64,000 nt of DNA from Mycobacterium asiaticum (GCF_001673365.1 NZ_LZLS01000191.1:1-64000); one strand, 5' to 3'. Shown: positions 35,399-44,821, counted from the first letter of the stretch. Notes: generated by a model from the sequence alone, not told the origin. A program made the numbers and translations.

Positions 35399-38300
35399 CG
35401 AGGGTCGCGCTCCTCGCAGTCCGCGTGCTCATCTTGGGCTTCGGGTTGCACGGCGGTCACCGCCTTGTTCAACCATTGCGGCGCCAGCACCGAGATCGCG
35501 GTGGTTCCGGCGGTTGCGCCGATCACGCCCGTCCACGCGACCGGGCCCAGCGGGGTGCAGCCGAAGAACTGGCTGAGCACCGGTGTCTGGATGATGCCGA
35601 CCAACACGCCTGCGCTGCCCAGTGCCGTCGCCACCACCAACGGGCTGTGCCGGCGGGTGAGCAGTGTCTGCGCCAGCTGAGTAGTCACCAGCGCTGTCAA
35701 ACCCATTGTCGCCGTGCGGCGTTCAGTGCCAGGGGTCCAGCGTCCGATGGCCCAGGCGGCCGTCGCGCCGGCGGCGGTGATCACGCCGCGGCTGACGACC
35801 TGGCGCATCAGCGGGTCGTCGAGGGACGGCGCGGGTTGGGTCAGCAACTCACGTTGCAGCATCCAGCGCGCCTCTTCGATCTCTTCGTCGCTGAGATCCT
35901 CGTCCTGCTCCGGGTCGTCGTACTGGGACGTGACGGCCACCGCGAGGGCGGGGAACATGTCGGTGAGCAGATTGACCAAGAGCAGCTGGCGGGTGCCCAC
36001 CGGCGCCCGTCCCTGTCCGAACGCGGTGCCGAGGATGGTGAACAGGACTTCGCCGACGTTGCCGCCGACCAGGATCGTGACGGCATCGCGGACGCCGGCC
36101 CACATGTTGCGACCTTCGACCAACGCGTCGATCAGCACACCCAGATCGTCGTCGGTGAGCACGATGTCGGCCGCGGTGCGCGCGGCCGAAGAACCCCGAC
36201 CGCTGACGCCGATGCCGACGTCGGCCATCCGGATGGCGGCGGCGTCGTTGGCGCCGTCACCGACCATGGCCGTCACTCGTCCGCAGCGTTGCAGGGCCGC
36301 AACGATTTGCACCTTCTGTTCCGGGCTGACCCGGGCGAACACTTGCACGTCGGCGGCTAGTTTGGCGTGCCCTTCCTCGTCAAAGCTGGCGAACTCGGCG
36401 CCGGTCACCACTCGGGCGTCCTCCGGCAGCCCCAGTTGGCGGGCGATCGCTCGCGCGGTGATGGGATGGTCGCCGGTAATCAGTACGACGTTGCGCCCAG
36501 CCTCCACCAGTGCCTCGATGAGGGGCCGCGACGAAGTCCGCGCGGTGTCGGCCAACCCCACGTAGCCGAGCAGTTCGAGGTCGCGAGCCGCGGCATCGAC
36601 GGCGTCGGCGTCGGTGTCCTCCTCGGCGGTGCCGTTCCCCCAGCGGCGGCGCGCGACCGCCAGGACCCGCAGTCCCTGTTCGGCGAGATCACGCACCAAC
36701 GCCTCGGCCTGTTCCCGGCCGGCCGCGGGATCGGTGTCCGTGTCGTCGAATCGGCAGCGCGGCAGCACGATCTCCGGTGCGCCCTTGAGCACCAACATCG
36801 GCGCGTCGTCCTGCGAGCCGTCCCCAGCCCCGATCGAGGCCGCGTACCCCCTGGTGGATTCGAACGGCACCTCGGCAAGTACCGTCCACACCGAATCACC
36901 TTCCACCCCAAGCTCATTCGCTGCGGTGATGATGGCCTCATCGGTCGCGTGCGCGTGCCCCTCACCGTCGTGCGGCTGGGTGGAAGCGCGGGCGGCGGCC
37001 CGTAGCACCACAACCGCGGCCGGATCGTCCAGCCCCGGAGCAGCACCGCCAACCTCGGTCGCCTTCGGCACGGCGCGCACGACGCGCAGCTTGTTCTCGG
37101 TGAGTGTGCCGGTCTTGTCGAAGCAGATGGTGTCCACTCGGCCGAGGGCCTCGATGGTTCGGGGTGAGCGCACCAAGACTCCCCGTGCGGTGAGGCGTTG
37201 CGCGGCGGCGAGCTGAGACAGGGTGGCCACCAGCGGCAGACCTTCGGGGACGGCGGCGACCGCGATGGCGACGCCGTCGGCCACCGCCTGGCGCAGCGAC
37301 GCCTTGCGCAACAACGCCAGACCGGTCACGGTAGCGCCGCCCGCGAGCGTAAGGGGCAACACCTTGCTGGTCAGTTCGCGCAGCCGGGCCTGCACCCCGG
37401 CCGAGGTCTCCACGTTCGCGACCGCCGAGATGGCGCGCTGTGCGGCGGTCCCGACGCCGGTGGCGACGACGATTGCGCGGGCTCGCCCGGCGACGATGGT
37501 GCTGCCCTCGAACAGCATGCTTGCCCGGTCCGGGTCGTTGACGCCGACGGGATCTACCTGCTTGTCGACCGGCAGCGATTCGCCGGTCAGGAAGGACTCG
37601 TCGACCTCCAGGTCTTCGGCGACCAGAATCCGCGCATCGGCCGGCACCACCTCGGGCGCGGCCAAGTCGATGACGTCCCCGGGGTGCAGCTTCTTGGCCG
37701 ACACAGTGGCCGTGCGGGTGGCGTTGCGCGCCGCCTCCAACCGCCGCCTGGTCGTCGCCATCGCCGGGACGACCACGCGACGCACCAGCTGGTCCTGCTC
37801 GGCAAACAACTCCGCGGCGGCAGCCTCGGCCCGCAGCCGCTGCACCCCGCCGGTTACCGCGTTGACCGCCATGACTCCGGCAACCAGCAAAGCGTCGACG
37901 TTGCTGCCGACGATCGCTGAAGCTGCCGCGCCGACCGCCAGGATCGGAGTCAGCGGATCCTTCAACTCCACGCGTGTTGCGGAGGCCAACCGTCCCAGCG
38001 TCTGGACCGGACCACGCAGCGGCGCCACCACTGGTTCGTAGGACAGGTCGTCAAGCCGGCGTCGCCACGTCGAGGTATCGGATTCGACCGCCAACTTGCG
38101 TGAGCCGCCGGCCAGCCGCGAATAGACGATCTCCGGGTCCAGTGCGTGCCATGCGGTCAGCGGTTGCGGTGTCGGCTTGGGCAGGCGCAGTACCCGCGCG
38201 GCCGATAGCGTCCCGGACAGCAGTGCGGTCGCGCCGGCGGCGTTGACGGGGTTGAGCCACCGTCGAAATGACGCCGGGCTGCTGGTCCTGCCGTCCTCCC

Positions 38301-40275
38301 CAGTAACCAGCAACAGTCCGGCCAGGGTGGTGCCGCCCTGCGCGAGGTGGACCGCGGATTCGCTGGCCGCGCGAGCCACCGGCAGGGCGGACAGAATGCG
38401 TACCGCGGCGGCCAGATCGGTTCCGGTGATGACATCGGCAGTCCACGGGGTGGCCGCGCGGGGGTCATCGAGCGCCACGCCGACATCGGCGATGGCCAAC
38501 GCGGCCAGCGTGTCCGTCGACGCGAAATCGCGGTGCAGTGCTGTTATCAGCAGGACCGGTCCGCGGTCGGACCGCAATTCGCGGACCACCTTGAGTAACG
38601 GTGTGCCTGGTGGATGCGTCGACCCGACACTCGCGGACAGGTCCTCGGTACCGGCCACGTGGCGCAAAACCACTCGGGCGCCGGTGCGGTGCGCCGTCTG
38701 AAGCAGTGGGATGGCGTACGGGTCGACCTCCCAGCCGACGTCGACGTGGCCTACCCGCCGGCCTTCACAGACCAGGTCCGCGTGCTCGAGGCCCTGGGCC
38801 GGTGTCGCTGAAGACCCTTGCGGCCGAAGCCATTTCAGTCGCGCGCCGGTGGCGGGCAGTTCGTCGGGATCGGGTTCGGGGGCTTCCTCGCCGTGCAGCA
38901 GAGCGTCGGCGACTTCGTAGACGCGGTCGTCGTCCCAACCGGGTTCCTCGCCCCAGGCACTCAACACCGCGCGGTGGTCACCACGCAGCGCGGCGCCGTC
39001 GATAACCACCACCTTCACCCGGTCCAGGCGGCGCAGCGCGCCCGGGTCGAGCACCAGCAGTCCGGCGTTGGCCAGGCCCCGGCCGAGTGTCGTCGCAAAC
39101 GACTGCCGACCCAGGTGCGCGGCCTTGGGCACCCCGGCCAGGATCGCTTCGGCGGCTTCGGCGGCACCGCCGCCGGCGAACAAAGCCCCGGCGGCGGCCA
39201 CCAGCGACCCGCTGGCGGCCTGGTCGACGTAGCTTTCCACCGGGCCTTTCATGGAGCCCTTGTCCGAGTCGATGGCCGAATCGATGGCGCCGTCGACGAC
39301 GACGTGCGAGGCCTCGCCCGCCGCGGCCGCCGCCCAGTTATGCCGCGGAGCATGCGATTCAGCGCCCGCCGAGGAGAGGATCGGCACCACCGGCGCCTGC
39401 GGACGGTCCGGCGACGCGAGCGCCGGCTCACGTTCCCGCCACTGCTGGCGATGGGCTGCCGCCTCGGACAGCTGCAACGTACGCTGGGCCAGGTCCAGCA
39501 GGGGGGTACCGACCGACTGGCTTAGTCCGTAGGCCAGCGCCGTCGAGCCACTGAGCACGATGTCGGTGCCGACCCGACCCAACCGGGATTCCAGCACGGC
39601 CACTACCCGTGGCTGGTAATTGATGAGCGCTGCGGCGGCTCGCGCGCTACGCGGTGCCATCGGCAGCCGGGTGAACCAGCCGGTGACGGCGGCACCGACC
39701 GCGACGACGTCCATCGCCGCCGCGGACAGCGGCACCAGAATCGCCAACGGGTTGCCCGGGTCCGCGAACGGCGCGGCCTGCACGGCCGCAATGGTTTCCG
39801 CGGCAGTGAGGTCGGAGGCCACGGCTGTGGCCGTGTCGCGCACTTCATCGAGCACGGCGTCGGCGTCGGCGTCCTCCGCGATCTCGACGACCAGCCGGCC
39901 CAGCGACCCTTCGACGTGTGCTTTGGCGACGCCGTCGATGCGGCGCACCGGCTCCTCGATCGCCGCCGCATACTCCTGCCAGTTGGGGAACGGCAGCAGC
40001 GGGTCGAGGTCCAGGTGTACGCGCCGGCCACTGTGCCAACGCACCGGTGGGGTGACCGCTTCGGGAGCGCCGTCGGTGGACCCGCCCAGTCCGATAGCCC
40101 GACCGGTGGAGTGCGCCATGGTCTGCACCACGGGCCCGACCAGCTCCGTCACCGGGCTGGTCAGGGTTTGCACCGCTCCCACGGCACCGGCCGCGCCGTT
40201 GATCCCGGCCTGTAGCGCCTGAACCGCTCCACCGGTCAGGGTGCCGACGAGGTCGGCCACACCCGGGATCTTCAA
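35395..40275 (-). CDS. ctpI: giant P-type ATPase CtpI with degenerate N-terminal ATPase half
   Basis: A 1626-residue protein (Rv0107c is about 1630). The C-terminal half is a complete P-type ATPase: Thr-Gly-Glu-Ser near 880, Pro-Glu-Gly-Leu-Pro near 1012, Asp1053-Lys-Thr-Gly-Thr, Lys-Gly-Ala-Pro-Glu near 1165 and Met-Val-Gly-Asp-Gly-Ala-Asn-Asp near 1337. Pro-Glu-Gly-Leu-Pro is typical of P2 cation pumps rather than Cys-Pro-Cys metal pumps. The N-terminal half reads as a decayed copy: an HMA-like segment (about 85-145), a stretch like the region before the phosphorylation site but with Asp426-Gly-Ala-Ala-Leu in place of Asp-Lys-Thr-Gly-Thr, and an Ala-Asp-Val-Gly-Val-Ala segment near 599. Ion specificity is unknown. 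Confidence 0.9.
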   Translation of the reverse strand: MKIPGVADLVGTLTGGAVQALQAGINGAAGAVGAVQTLTSPVTELVGPVVQTMAHSTGRAIGLGGSTDGAPEAVTPPVRWHSGRRVHLDLDPLLPFPNWQEYAAAIEEPVRRIDGVAKAHVEGSLGRLVVEIAEDADADAVLDEVRDTATAVASDLTAAETIAAVQAAPFADPGNPLAILVPLSAAAMDVVAVGAAVTGWFTRLPMAPRSARAAAALINYQPRVVAVLESRLGRVGTDIVLSGSTALAYGLSQSVGTPLLDLAQRTLQLSEAAAHRQQWREREPALASPDRPQAPVVPILSSAGAESHAPRHNWAAAAAGEASHVVVDGAIDSAIDSDKGSMKGPVESYVDQAASGSLVAAAGALFAGGGAAEAAEAILAGVPKAAHLGRQSFATTLGRGLANAGLLVLDPGALRRLDRVKVVVIDGAALRGDHRAVLSAWGEEPGWDDDRVYEVADALLHGEEAPEPDPDELPATGARLKWLRPQGSSATPAQGLEHADLVCEGRRVGHVDVGWEVDPYAIPLLQTAHRTGARVVLRHVAGTEDLSASVGSTHPPGTPLLKVVRELRSDRGPVLLITALHRDFASTDTLAALAIADVGVALDDPRAATPWTADVITGTDLAAAVRILSALPVARAASESAVHLAQGGTTLAGLLLVTGEDGRTSSPASFRRWLNPVNAAGATALLSGTLSAARVLRLPKPTPQPLTAWHALDPEIVYSRLAGGSRKLAVESDTSTWRRRLDDLSYEPVVAPLRGPVQTLGRLASATRVELKDPLTPILAVGAAASAIVGSNVDALLVAGVMAVNAVTGGVQRLRAEAAAAELFAEQDQLVRRVVVPAMATTRRRLEAARNATRTATVSAKKLHPGDVIDLAAPEVVPADARILVAEDLEVDESFLTGESLPVDKQVDPVGVNDPDRASMLFEGSTIVAGRARAIVVATGVGTAAQRAISAVANVETSAGVQARLRELTSKVLPLTLAGGATVTGLALLRKASLRQAVADGVAIAVAAVPEGLPLVATLSQLAAAQRLTARGVLVRSPRTIEALGRVDTICFDKTGTLTENKLRVVRAVPKATEVGGAAPGLDDPAAVVVLRAAARASTQPHDGEGHAHATDEAIITAANELGVEGDSVWTVLAEVPFESTRGYAASIGAGDGSQDDAPMLVLKGAPEIVLPRCRFDDTDTDPAAGREQAEALVRDLAEQGLRVLAVARRRWGNGTAEEDTDADAVDAAARDLELLGYVGLADTARTSSRPLIEALVEAGRNVVLITGDHPITARAIARQLGLPEDARVVTGAEFASFDEEGHAKLAADVQVFARVSPEQKVQIVAALQRCGRVTAMVGDGANDAAAIRMADVGIGVSGRGSSAARTAADIVLTDDDLGVLIDALVEGRNMWAGVRDAVTILVGGNVGEVLFTILGTAFGQGRAPVGTRQLLLVNLLTDMFPALAVAVTSQYDDPEQDEDLSDEEIEEARWMLQRELLTQPAPSLDDPLMRQVVSRGVITAAGATAAWAIGRWTPGTERRTATMGLTALVTTQLAQTLLTRRHSPLVVATALGSAGVLVGIIQTPVLSQFFGCTPLGPVAWTGVIGATAGTTAISVLAPQWLNKAVTAVQPEAQDEHADCEERDPR

Positions 40276-40373
40276 TTCAGCACCCTTCGATTACGTGTAC
40301 CGCGTCAATCCTTCCGGCGCCGTGCAGACCTGTCCACACGGCCCGCCGCATGCAGCGCCAGGCTACCGTTGGC

Positions 40374-41309
40374 TTACCGGGTGGGTGGCAGCCCAAACGC
40401 CGCGAAGAGCGTCGGATCGAGAAATACGGTTAACACCGCGATCCCAACTGCCCGATCCTTTAGCCGGCAGGTGAGGACCTGGATGGAATGGGCCGCCATG
40501 ATGTTGTCGGCGTTACGCCGGTATTCGGCGACGGCAGGCTGACCGTTGGCGGACGTTGGGACCATCACCAGATCGCCGCGCTTGGCGAATGCACGCTCGC
40601 GCAGGAAACCCAGCACCGCATCTCGGCCTTCGAACCACATTGGCATAGGTGGCATTTCGAGCTTGATGTCGTCTTGCAGCAGCTCGGTCAAGGCAGCCAT
40701 GTCGGAGTTCTCGAATGCCGCGCAATAGCGGTCGACCAATTCGCGGCTCTGCGCGTCATCGGATTCGGTGACACCGTCCTCGTCCGGCGCGACCTCGGCG
40801 AGACGGGCGCGGGCGCGTTGCAGCGAGCTGTTGACCGCCGCAGGCGTGGTCTGCAGCAGCTCGGCGACTTCGGCGGCGCTGAACTGCACCACATCGCGCA
40901 GAATCAACACCGCCCGCTGGCGCGCGGGTAGCTCCTGCAGTGCGATCATCACCGCCAAGCGAACGCTGTGCCGCACCGCGACGCTCGCTTCCGGGCTTTC
41001 GGACATATACGTGTCGGGGATTGGCTCGGGCCACTCGTGGCCGTCTGATCCGTCCCCCACCCCGGCCGGCAACACCCGGCGACCGCGGTTTTCCATCGCG
41101 CGCAAGCACGCCGTCGTCGCGATCCGGTACAGCCAAGTGCGCAGTGTCGCCCGCTCCTCGAATGCCGGGTACCCGCGCCAGCCGCGCAGGTAGGTCTCCT
41201 GGACCAGGTCCTCGGCGTCGTGCAACGAACCCAGCATCCGGTAGCAGTGCGCGATCAACTCGGCGCGATACGGCGCGGCCTGCTCGATGAACTCGTCTTG
41301 GACAGGCAT
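40374..41309 (-). CDS. ECF RNA polymerase sigma factor with C-terminal SnoaL-like domain (SigG-like)
   Basis: A 311-residue sigma-70-family factor. Region 2 (Tyr-Arg-Met-Leu-Gly-Ser-Leu-His-Asp-Ala-Glu-Asp-Leu-Val-Gln near residue 28) and region 4 (Leu-Pro-Ala-Arg-Gln-Arg-Ala-Val-Leu near 130, helix-turn-helix near 160) are clear. About 120 extra residues form a SnoaL/NTF2-like C-terminal domain as in SigG and SigJ groups, where it modulates activity instead of a separate anti-sigma factor. No anti-sigma gene adjoins it. ATG 41309 starts at the conserved N-terminus. It is divergent from a DUF899 gene, a probable regulon member. Confidence 0.87.
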   Translation of the reverse strand: MPVQDEFIEQAAPYRAELIAHCYRMLGSLHDAEDLVQETYLRGWRGYPAFEERATLRTWLYRIATTACLRAMENRGRRVLPAGVGDGSDGHEWPEPIPDTYMSESPEASVAVRHSVRLAVMIALQELPARQRAVLILRDVVQFSAAEVAELLQTTPAAVNSSLQRARARLAEVAPDEDGVTESDDAQSRELVDRYCAAFENSDMAALTELLQDDIKLEMPPMPMWFEGRDAVLGFLRERAFAKRGDLVMVPTSANGQPAVAEYRRNADNIMAAHSIQVLTCRLKDRAVGIAVLTVFLDPTLFAAFGLPPTR

Positions 41310-41528
41310 ATCCCTATTGATACCTGCCGCTTCAGATAGCAGCCTCTGCATACCTGTGATGGCCAAAAATCATTGTGAGCTGGGCAGCGATGAATCGCGG
41401 CGACGCGTCGTATCTGTATGGGTGTGAACTTCCATACCGAGAGGACGAGCGGCACTGTAGTACTCGCGCTGTCTACCGAATTGCGTCTCGCCGTAAACCT
41501 GATCGGGCAACAAACAGAAAGGATCGAC

Positions 41529-42263
41529 ATGCAAACACCGCCCATCGTGTCCGCGCAGGACTGGGAAGCAGCGCACCGGAACTTGCTGGTGCGGGAGAAG
41601 GAGGTGATGCGGGCCCGCGACGAGGTGGCGGCGCTGCGCCGCCGGATGCCGTGGCTGGAAGTGGACAAGGATTACGTGTTCGACGGGCCCGACGGTAAGC
41701 GCAGCCTGCTCGACCTATTTGACGGCCGGCGCCAACTCGTCCTCTACCGCGCCTTCTTCGAACCCGGCGTGCATGGGTGGCCGGAACACGGCTGCCCGGG
41801 CTGCTCGATGATCGCGGACCACATCGGTCACCTGGCGCACGTCAACGCCCGCGACACCACCCTGGTATTCGCGTCGCGAGCACCGCAGGACGACATCGCG
41901 CGCCTCAAGGAGCGGATGGGTTGGCGGATGCCGTGGTACACGATGACCGACGGCTTCGACGTTGACTTCGGAGTCCACGAATGGCACGGCACCAACGCGT
42001 TCATCCAGGACGGCTCACGGGTGTACCGCACTTATTTCGTGAACAACCGGGGCGACGAGGTGCTCGGCAACACCTGGAGCATCCTCGACCTGACGGCGCT
42101 CGGGCGCCAAGAGGATTGGGAGGATTCACCGCCGGGCTACCCCCAGACCAAGCCGTACGAGTGGTGGGCCTGGCACGACTCCTACGCGGAGCACGTCCCG
42201 TCGCGCTGGTTTGGCGAGCCGGATCCAAACGATCCCAACGATCAACGGCCACCACGGAGTTGA
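41529..42263 (+). CDS. DUF899 thioredoxin-like protein
   Basis: A 244-residue DUF899 protein with a thioredoxin fold: the redox motif is Cys89-Pro-Gly-Cys92 after a Gly-Trp-Pro segment, followed by the family-typical Pro-Trp-Tyr near residue 136 and a Trp-rich C-terminus. The family is sometimes called predicted dithiol-disulfide isomerase; enzyme activity is not established. ATG 41529 is used because GAAAGGA precedes it; the longer in-frame ORF has no family resemblance. It shares a 219-bp divergent region with the ECF sigma gene, where I see no promoter I can assign with confidence. Confidence 0.83.
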   Translation: MQTPPIVSAQDWEAAHRNLLVREKEVMRARDEVAALRRRMPWLEVDKDYVFDGPDGKRSLLDLFDGRRQLVLYRAFFEPGVHGWPEHGCPGCSMIADHIGHLAHVNARDTTLVFASRAPQDDIARLKERMGWRMPWYTMTDGFDVDFGVHEWHGTNAFIQDGSRVYRTYFVNNRGDEVLGNTWSILDLTALGRQEDWEDSPPGYPQTKPYEWWAWHDSYAEHVPSRWFGEPDPNDPNDQRPPRS

Positions 42264-42330
42264 GGCGACGGCATAGCTCGAATAGCCGTCTGGCGGCTAC
42301 TCGTGATTCGGCCGAACGGCGCTGAATTGA

Positions 42331-42564
42331 CTAGAGAGTTCGGTGATGAGCCCTGCCGACGTGGTACCCGGTCGGAAAGGACTTTTCGATGACCTGCAGG
42401 TGGTGGTCGACTCTGGACTCCAACTCGAGGACCACGCAGCTGTCACCGACGGCCTTGGACTCGAGAACTATGTAACGCTGACCACCATCGGTGATCGGGT
42501 CACCAGAGTGCAAATTTTCGACCGGTACCAACTCAGGGGTTCCGTCTGACTCCACCTCAATCAC
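42331..42564 (-). CDS. small hypothetical protein
   Basis: A 77-residue acidic protein on the minus strand with a plausible GTG start, balanced composition and no low-complexity sequence. The plus-strand frame over the same DNA is also open, so one is a shadow; the minus-strand product looks more protein-like (Val-Leu-Glu-Leu-Glu-Ser, Gly-Gly-Gln-Arg-Tyr-Ile-Val). No domain recognised and no strong ribosome-binding site. Confidence 0.45.
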   Translation of the reverse strand: MIEVESDGTPELVPVENLHSGDPITDGGQRYIVLESKAVGDSCVVLELESRVDHHLQVIEKSFPTGYHVGRAHHRTL

Positions 42565-42651
42565 AGTAGGTCAACTCGGCAGGTGAGGGAATAGCCTGGC
42601 CAGCGGGTCGCCTGACTGCCCACGGTGCGCGGCAGGCAAGAATGGGCTGCA

Positions 42652-43500
42652 ATGAATGCGCAGCTTCCGGCCGACCCGCCGACCTGTTACCGGCATCCCG
42701 ACCGCCAGACGTATCTCCGATGCAACCGATGTGAGCGCCCCATTTGCGGCGACTGCATGCGCAGCGCGGCGGTGGGTCACCAGTGCGTGGACTGCGTACA
42801 GGCGGGTGCTCGCACCATTCGCGAGCGCCGGACCCGGTTCGGTGGACGCGAACGGTCCTCGGCCACCCCCGTCGTGACCTACACACTGATCGCGATCAAC
42901 GTGCTGGCGTTCATCGCCGAAATGGCGTCGGTAGAAGTGCAACGGCAGTTCTGGTTGTGGCCGCGCGCCGTCGCGGGCGGAGAGTTCTACCGTCTGGTGA
43001 CGTCAGTGTTTCTGCACGCCGGCACCATGCATCTGTTGCTGAATATGTGGGTGTTGTATGTCGTGGGACCCCCGCTGGAGATGGGGCTGGGACGGCTGCG
43101 GTACATCGGGTTGTACGCGGTGAGCGGGTTGGGCGGATCGGTGCTGGTGTATCTGCTGTCGCCGGTCGACACCCCGACGCTGGGCGCATCGGGCGCCATC
43201 TATGGGTTGTTCGCCGCCACCTTGGTGGTGGCCAAACGGCTCACCCTCGACGTGCGGTGGGTGGCTGCGGTCATCGTGATCAACCTGGCATTCACTTTCG
43301 TTGTCCCTGCGATCACTTCGCACCAGATCAGCTGGCAGGCACACGTGGGCGGGTTGATCGCGGGCGCGGTGATCACCGCGGCCTATGTGTATGTACCGCG
43401 CCAACGACGAGATCTGCTGCAGGCCGGCGCGACGGTAGCTGCGCTGGTGTTGTTCGCGGCGTTGATCTGGTGGCGCACGGCGGAACTGGTTGTCGCCTAA
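42652..43500 (+). CDS. rhomboid-family intramembrane serine protease (Rv0110 type)
   Basis: A 282-residue rhomboid protease. The N-terminal 45 residues hold a B-box-like zinc finger with several Cys-x2-Cys/His pairs. The membrane part shows the rhomboid features His-x3-Met-His-x4-Asn (first helix loop), catalytic Gly-Ala-Ser180-Gly and His231 in His-Val-Gly-Gly, across six helices. M. tuberculosis Rv0110 occupies this position. Substrates in mycobacteria are not firmly known. ATG 42652 starts the zinc finger. Confidence 0.92.
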   Translation: MNAQLPADPPTCYRHPDRQTYLRCNRCERPICGDCMRSAAVGHQCVDCVQAGARTIRERRTRFGGRERSSATPVVTYTLIAINVLAFIAEMASVEVQRQFWLWPRAVAGGEFYRLVTSVFLHAGTMHLLLNMWVLYVVGPPLEMGLGRLRYIGLYAVSGLGGSVLVYLLSPVDTPTLGASGAIYGLFAATLVVAKRLTLDVRWVAAVIVINLAFTFVVPAITSHQISWQAHVGGLIAGAVITAAYVYVPRQRRDLLQAGATVAALVLFAALIWWRTAELVVA

Positions 43501-43502
43501 CC

Positions 43503-43571
43503 CCCGCGAGCAGACGCAGAATCACCGTGGAGCTCACGCTCCAACGTGATTCTGCGTCTGCTCGCGCGGGG
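43503..43571. repeat. large intergenic hairpin (inverted repeat)
   Basis: The arm GCGAGCAGACGCAGAATCAC at 43506-43525 is perfectly complementary to 43546-43565, and the 20-base loop can extend the stem (GTGGAG with CTCCAAC, one bulge). C-rich flank on the left meets G-rich flank on the right. It begins 5 bases after the rhomboid stop and ends 14 bases before the next start. There is no U run, so it is not a standard intrinsic terminator. A similar GCGAGCAGACGCA core is common between genes in mycobacteria as I recall. Confidence 0.9.
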
Positions 43572-43584
43572 TAAGTTGGCCCGC

Positions 43585-44046
43585 ATGAGCTGGTGGATCG
43601 CCCACGCCGAGCGAACGCTGACCGAAGACGTACCCGCCCCAGCGCAACAAGTCCGCGACTTCTACGTCGACCTGGACAACATCAGACTCGTTCACCCGCT
43701 GATCGTCTCGGTGGAGTTGCTTAACCGCCGTGAATCCCCCGAGGGCTATGAGGTGAGCTACCGCGTCGTGGACCGTCTTCCGCTGGGCCCCTTCACGGCG
43801 CGCATCACTTATCGTGCGCGCCTGCAGGTACCGACGCAGGGCGACGTGCGCACCGAAGCCGACCAATCGCCAGGCGTGCGCCTGCGGGGGACCGTCAGCT
43901 TCGAACCGGTCGAAGGCGGCACCCGGGTCACCGAGCGGATCCGGTTCGCCGCACCGCGGCCGCTGGCCGGCTACACGGTCCGCGAGGCGGTCAAGGCCCA
44001 CGCCAAGATGCTCTACGGCATCAAGCGCCACTTCGAGAACCGTTGA
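43585..44046 (+). CDS. SRPBCC-family ligand-binding protein (polyketide cyclase/dehydrase-like)
   Basis: A 153-residue START/SRPBCC-fold protein: Val-Pro-Ala-Pro-Ala-Gln-Gln-Val near residue 17, then Tyr-Val-Asp-Leu-Asp-Asn, strands with Gly-Tyr-Glu-Val, and a long C-terminal helix. These fold around a hydrophobic pocket; enzymatic activity is not implied. It lies in tandem after the rhomboid hairpin and is convergent with the SDR at the start of the catabolic island. ATG 43585 is used. Confidence 0.75.
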   Translation: MSWWIAHAERTLTEDVPAPAQQVRDFYVDLDNIRLVHPLIVSVELLNRRESPEGYEVSYRVVDRLPLGPFTARITYRARLQVPTQGDVRTEADQSPGVRLRGTVSFEPVEGGTRVTERIRFAAPRPLAGYTVREAVKAHAKMLYGIKRHFENR

Positions 44047-44049
44047 CGC

Positions 44050-44820
44050 TCAAGGCGTCCACTGCGAGTTCAGCGCGCGATCTGACAGGAACTTGGTGGA
44101 ACTCCAGCCGCCGTCGACGACGATCGTCTGACCGTTGATGAAAGCGCCTCCGGGCGAGCACAAGAACGCCACGGTGGCGGCGACATCGTCGACCGTGCCG
44201 AGGCGCTGATGCGGCGTCATCTCGACATTGATCCGACGAAACCGTTCGTCGGCCAGGCGGTGCTCGGTCATGGCCGTCTGGATAACACCGGGAGCCACTG
44301 CGTTGCAACGTATTCCGTGCGCTCCGTACTGGCAGGCGATGTGCGTGGTCATTGCGGTCAGTCCGCCCTTGGCGGCCGAATAGGCACCGCCGCGCATCCC
44401 GCCCACGACGGCGAACGTCGAGGTGATATTCACGATTCCCGAGCCGGGTTGCAAATGCGGCAGCACCTCACGCACCAGGCGAAATGGCGCACGCAGCATC
44501 AATCCCAGGAAGTGGTCCAGAGATTCGTCGTCGGTCTCGTGTAGCGGCTTCGGACTTCCGATGCCCGCGGCGTTCACCAGGAAGTCGACGCGGCCCCAGC
44601 GGGCGAGCGCCGCCTCGGTGATCTGCCGCGGTGCGTCGTCCTCGATTAGATCCACGGCAACGGTGCCCACTCGATCGGGATCGCCGATCGCATCCGCCAG
44701 CCGGGCCAGCTTGTCCTCATCGCGTCCCGTCGCCAATATCGCCATGCCCGATTCGGCCAACTTTGTGGCGCAACCGAATCCGATTCCGCCGGTCGCCCCG
44801 GTCACAATCGCTACCTGCAT
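44050..44820 (-). CDS. short-chain dehydrogenase/reductase of the catabolic island
   Basis: A 256-residue SDR: Thr-Gly-Ala-Thr-Gly-Gly-Ile-Gly at the N-terminus, Asn-Ala-Ala-Gly near 86, Ser-Thr near 138, Tyr-Ser-Ala-Ala-Lys near 151-155 and the C-terminal Val-Asp-Gly-Gly-Trp of the FabG-type group. Only 1 bp separates it from the upstream CoA ligase stop. Likely step: oxidation of a hydroxyl produced in the pathway. Confidence 0.86.
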   Translation of the reverse strand: MQVAIVTGATGGIGFGCATKLAESGMAILATGRDEDKLARLADAIGDPDRVGTVAVDLIEDDAPRQITEAALARWGRVDFLVNAAGIGSPKPLHETDDESLDHFLGLMLRAPFRLVREVLPHLQPGSGIVNITSTFAVVGGMRGGAYSAAKGGLTAMTTHIACQYGAHGIRCNAVAPGVIQTAMTEHRLADERFRRINVEMTPHQRLGTVDDVAATVAFLCSPGGAFINGQTIVVDGGWSSTKFLSDRALNSQWTP

Positions 44821-44821
44821 G

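Noticed and set aside
43503..43571. Intrinsic terminator
   Set aside because: The stem is long and perfect but no U-rich tract follows on either strand.
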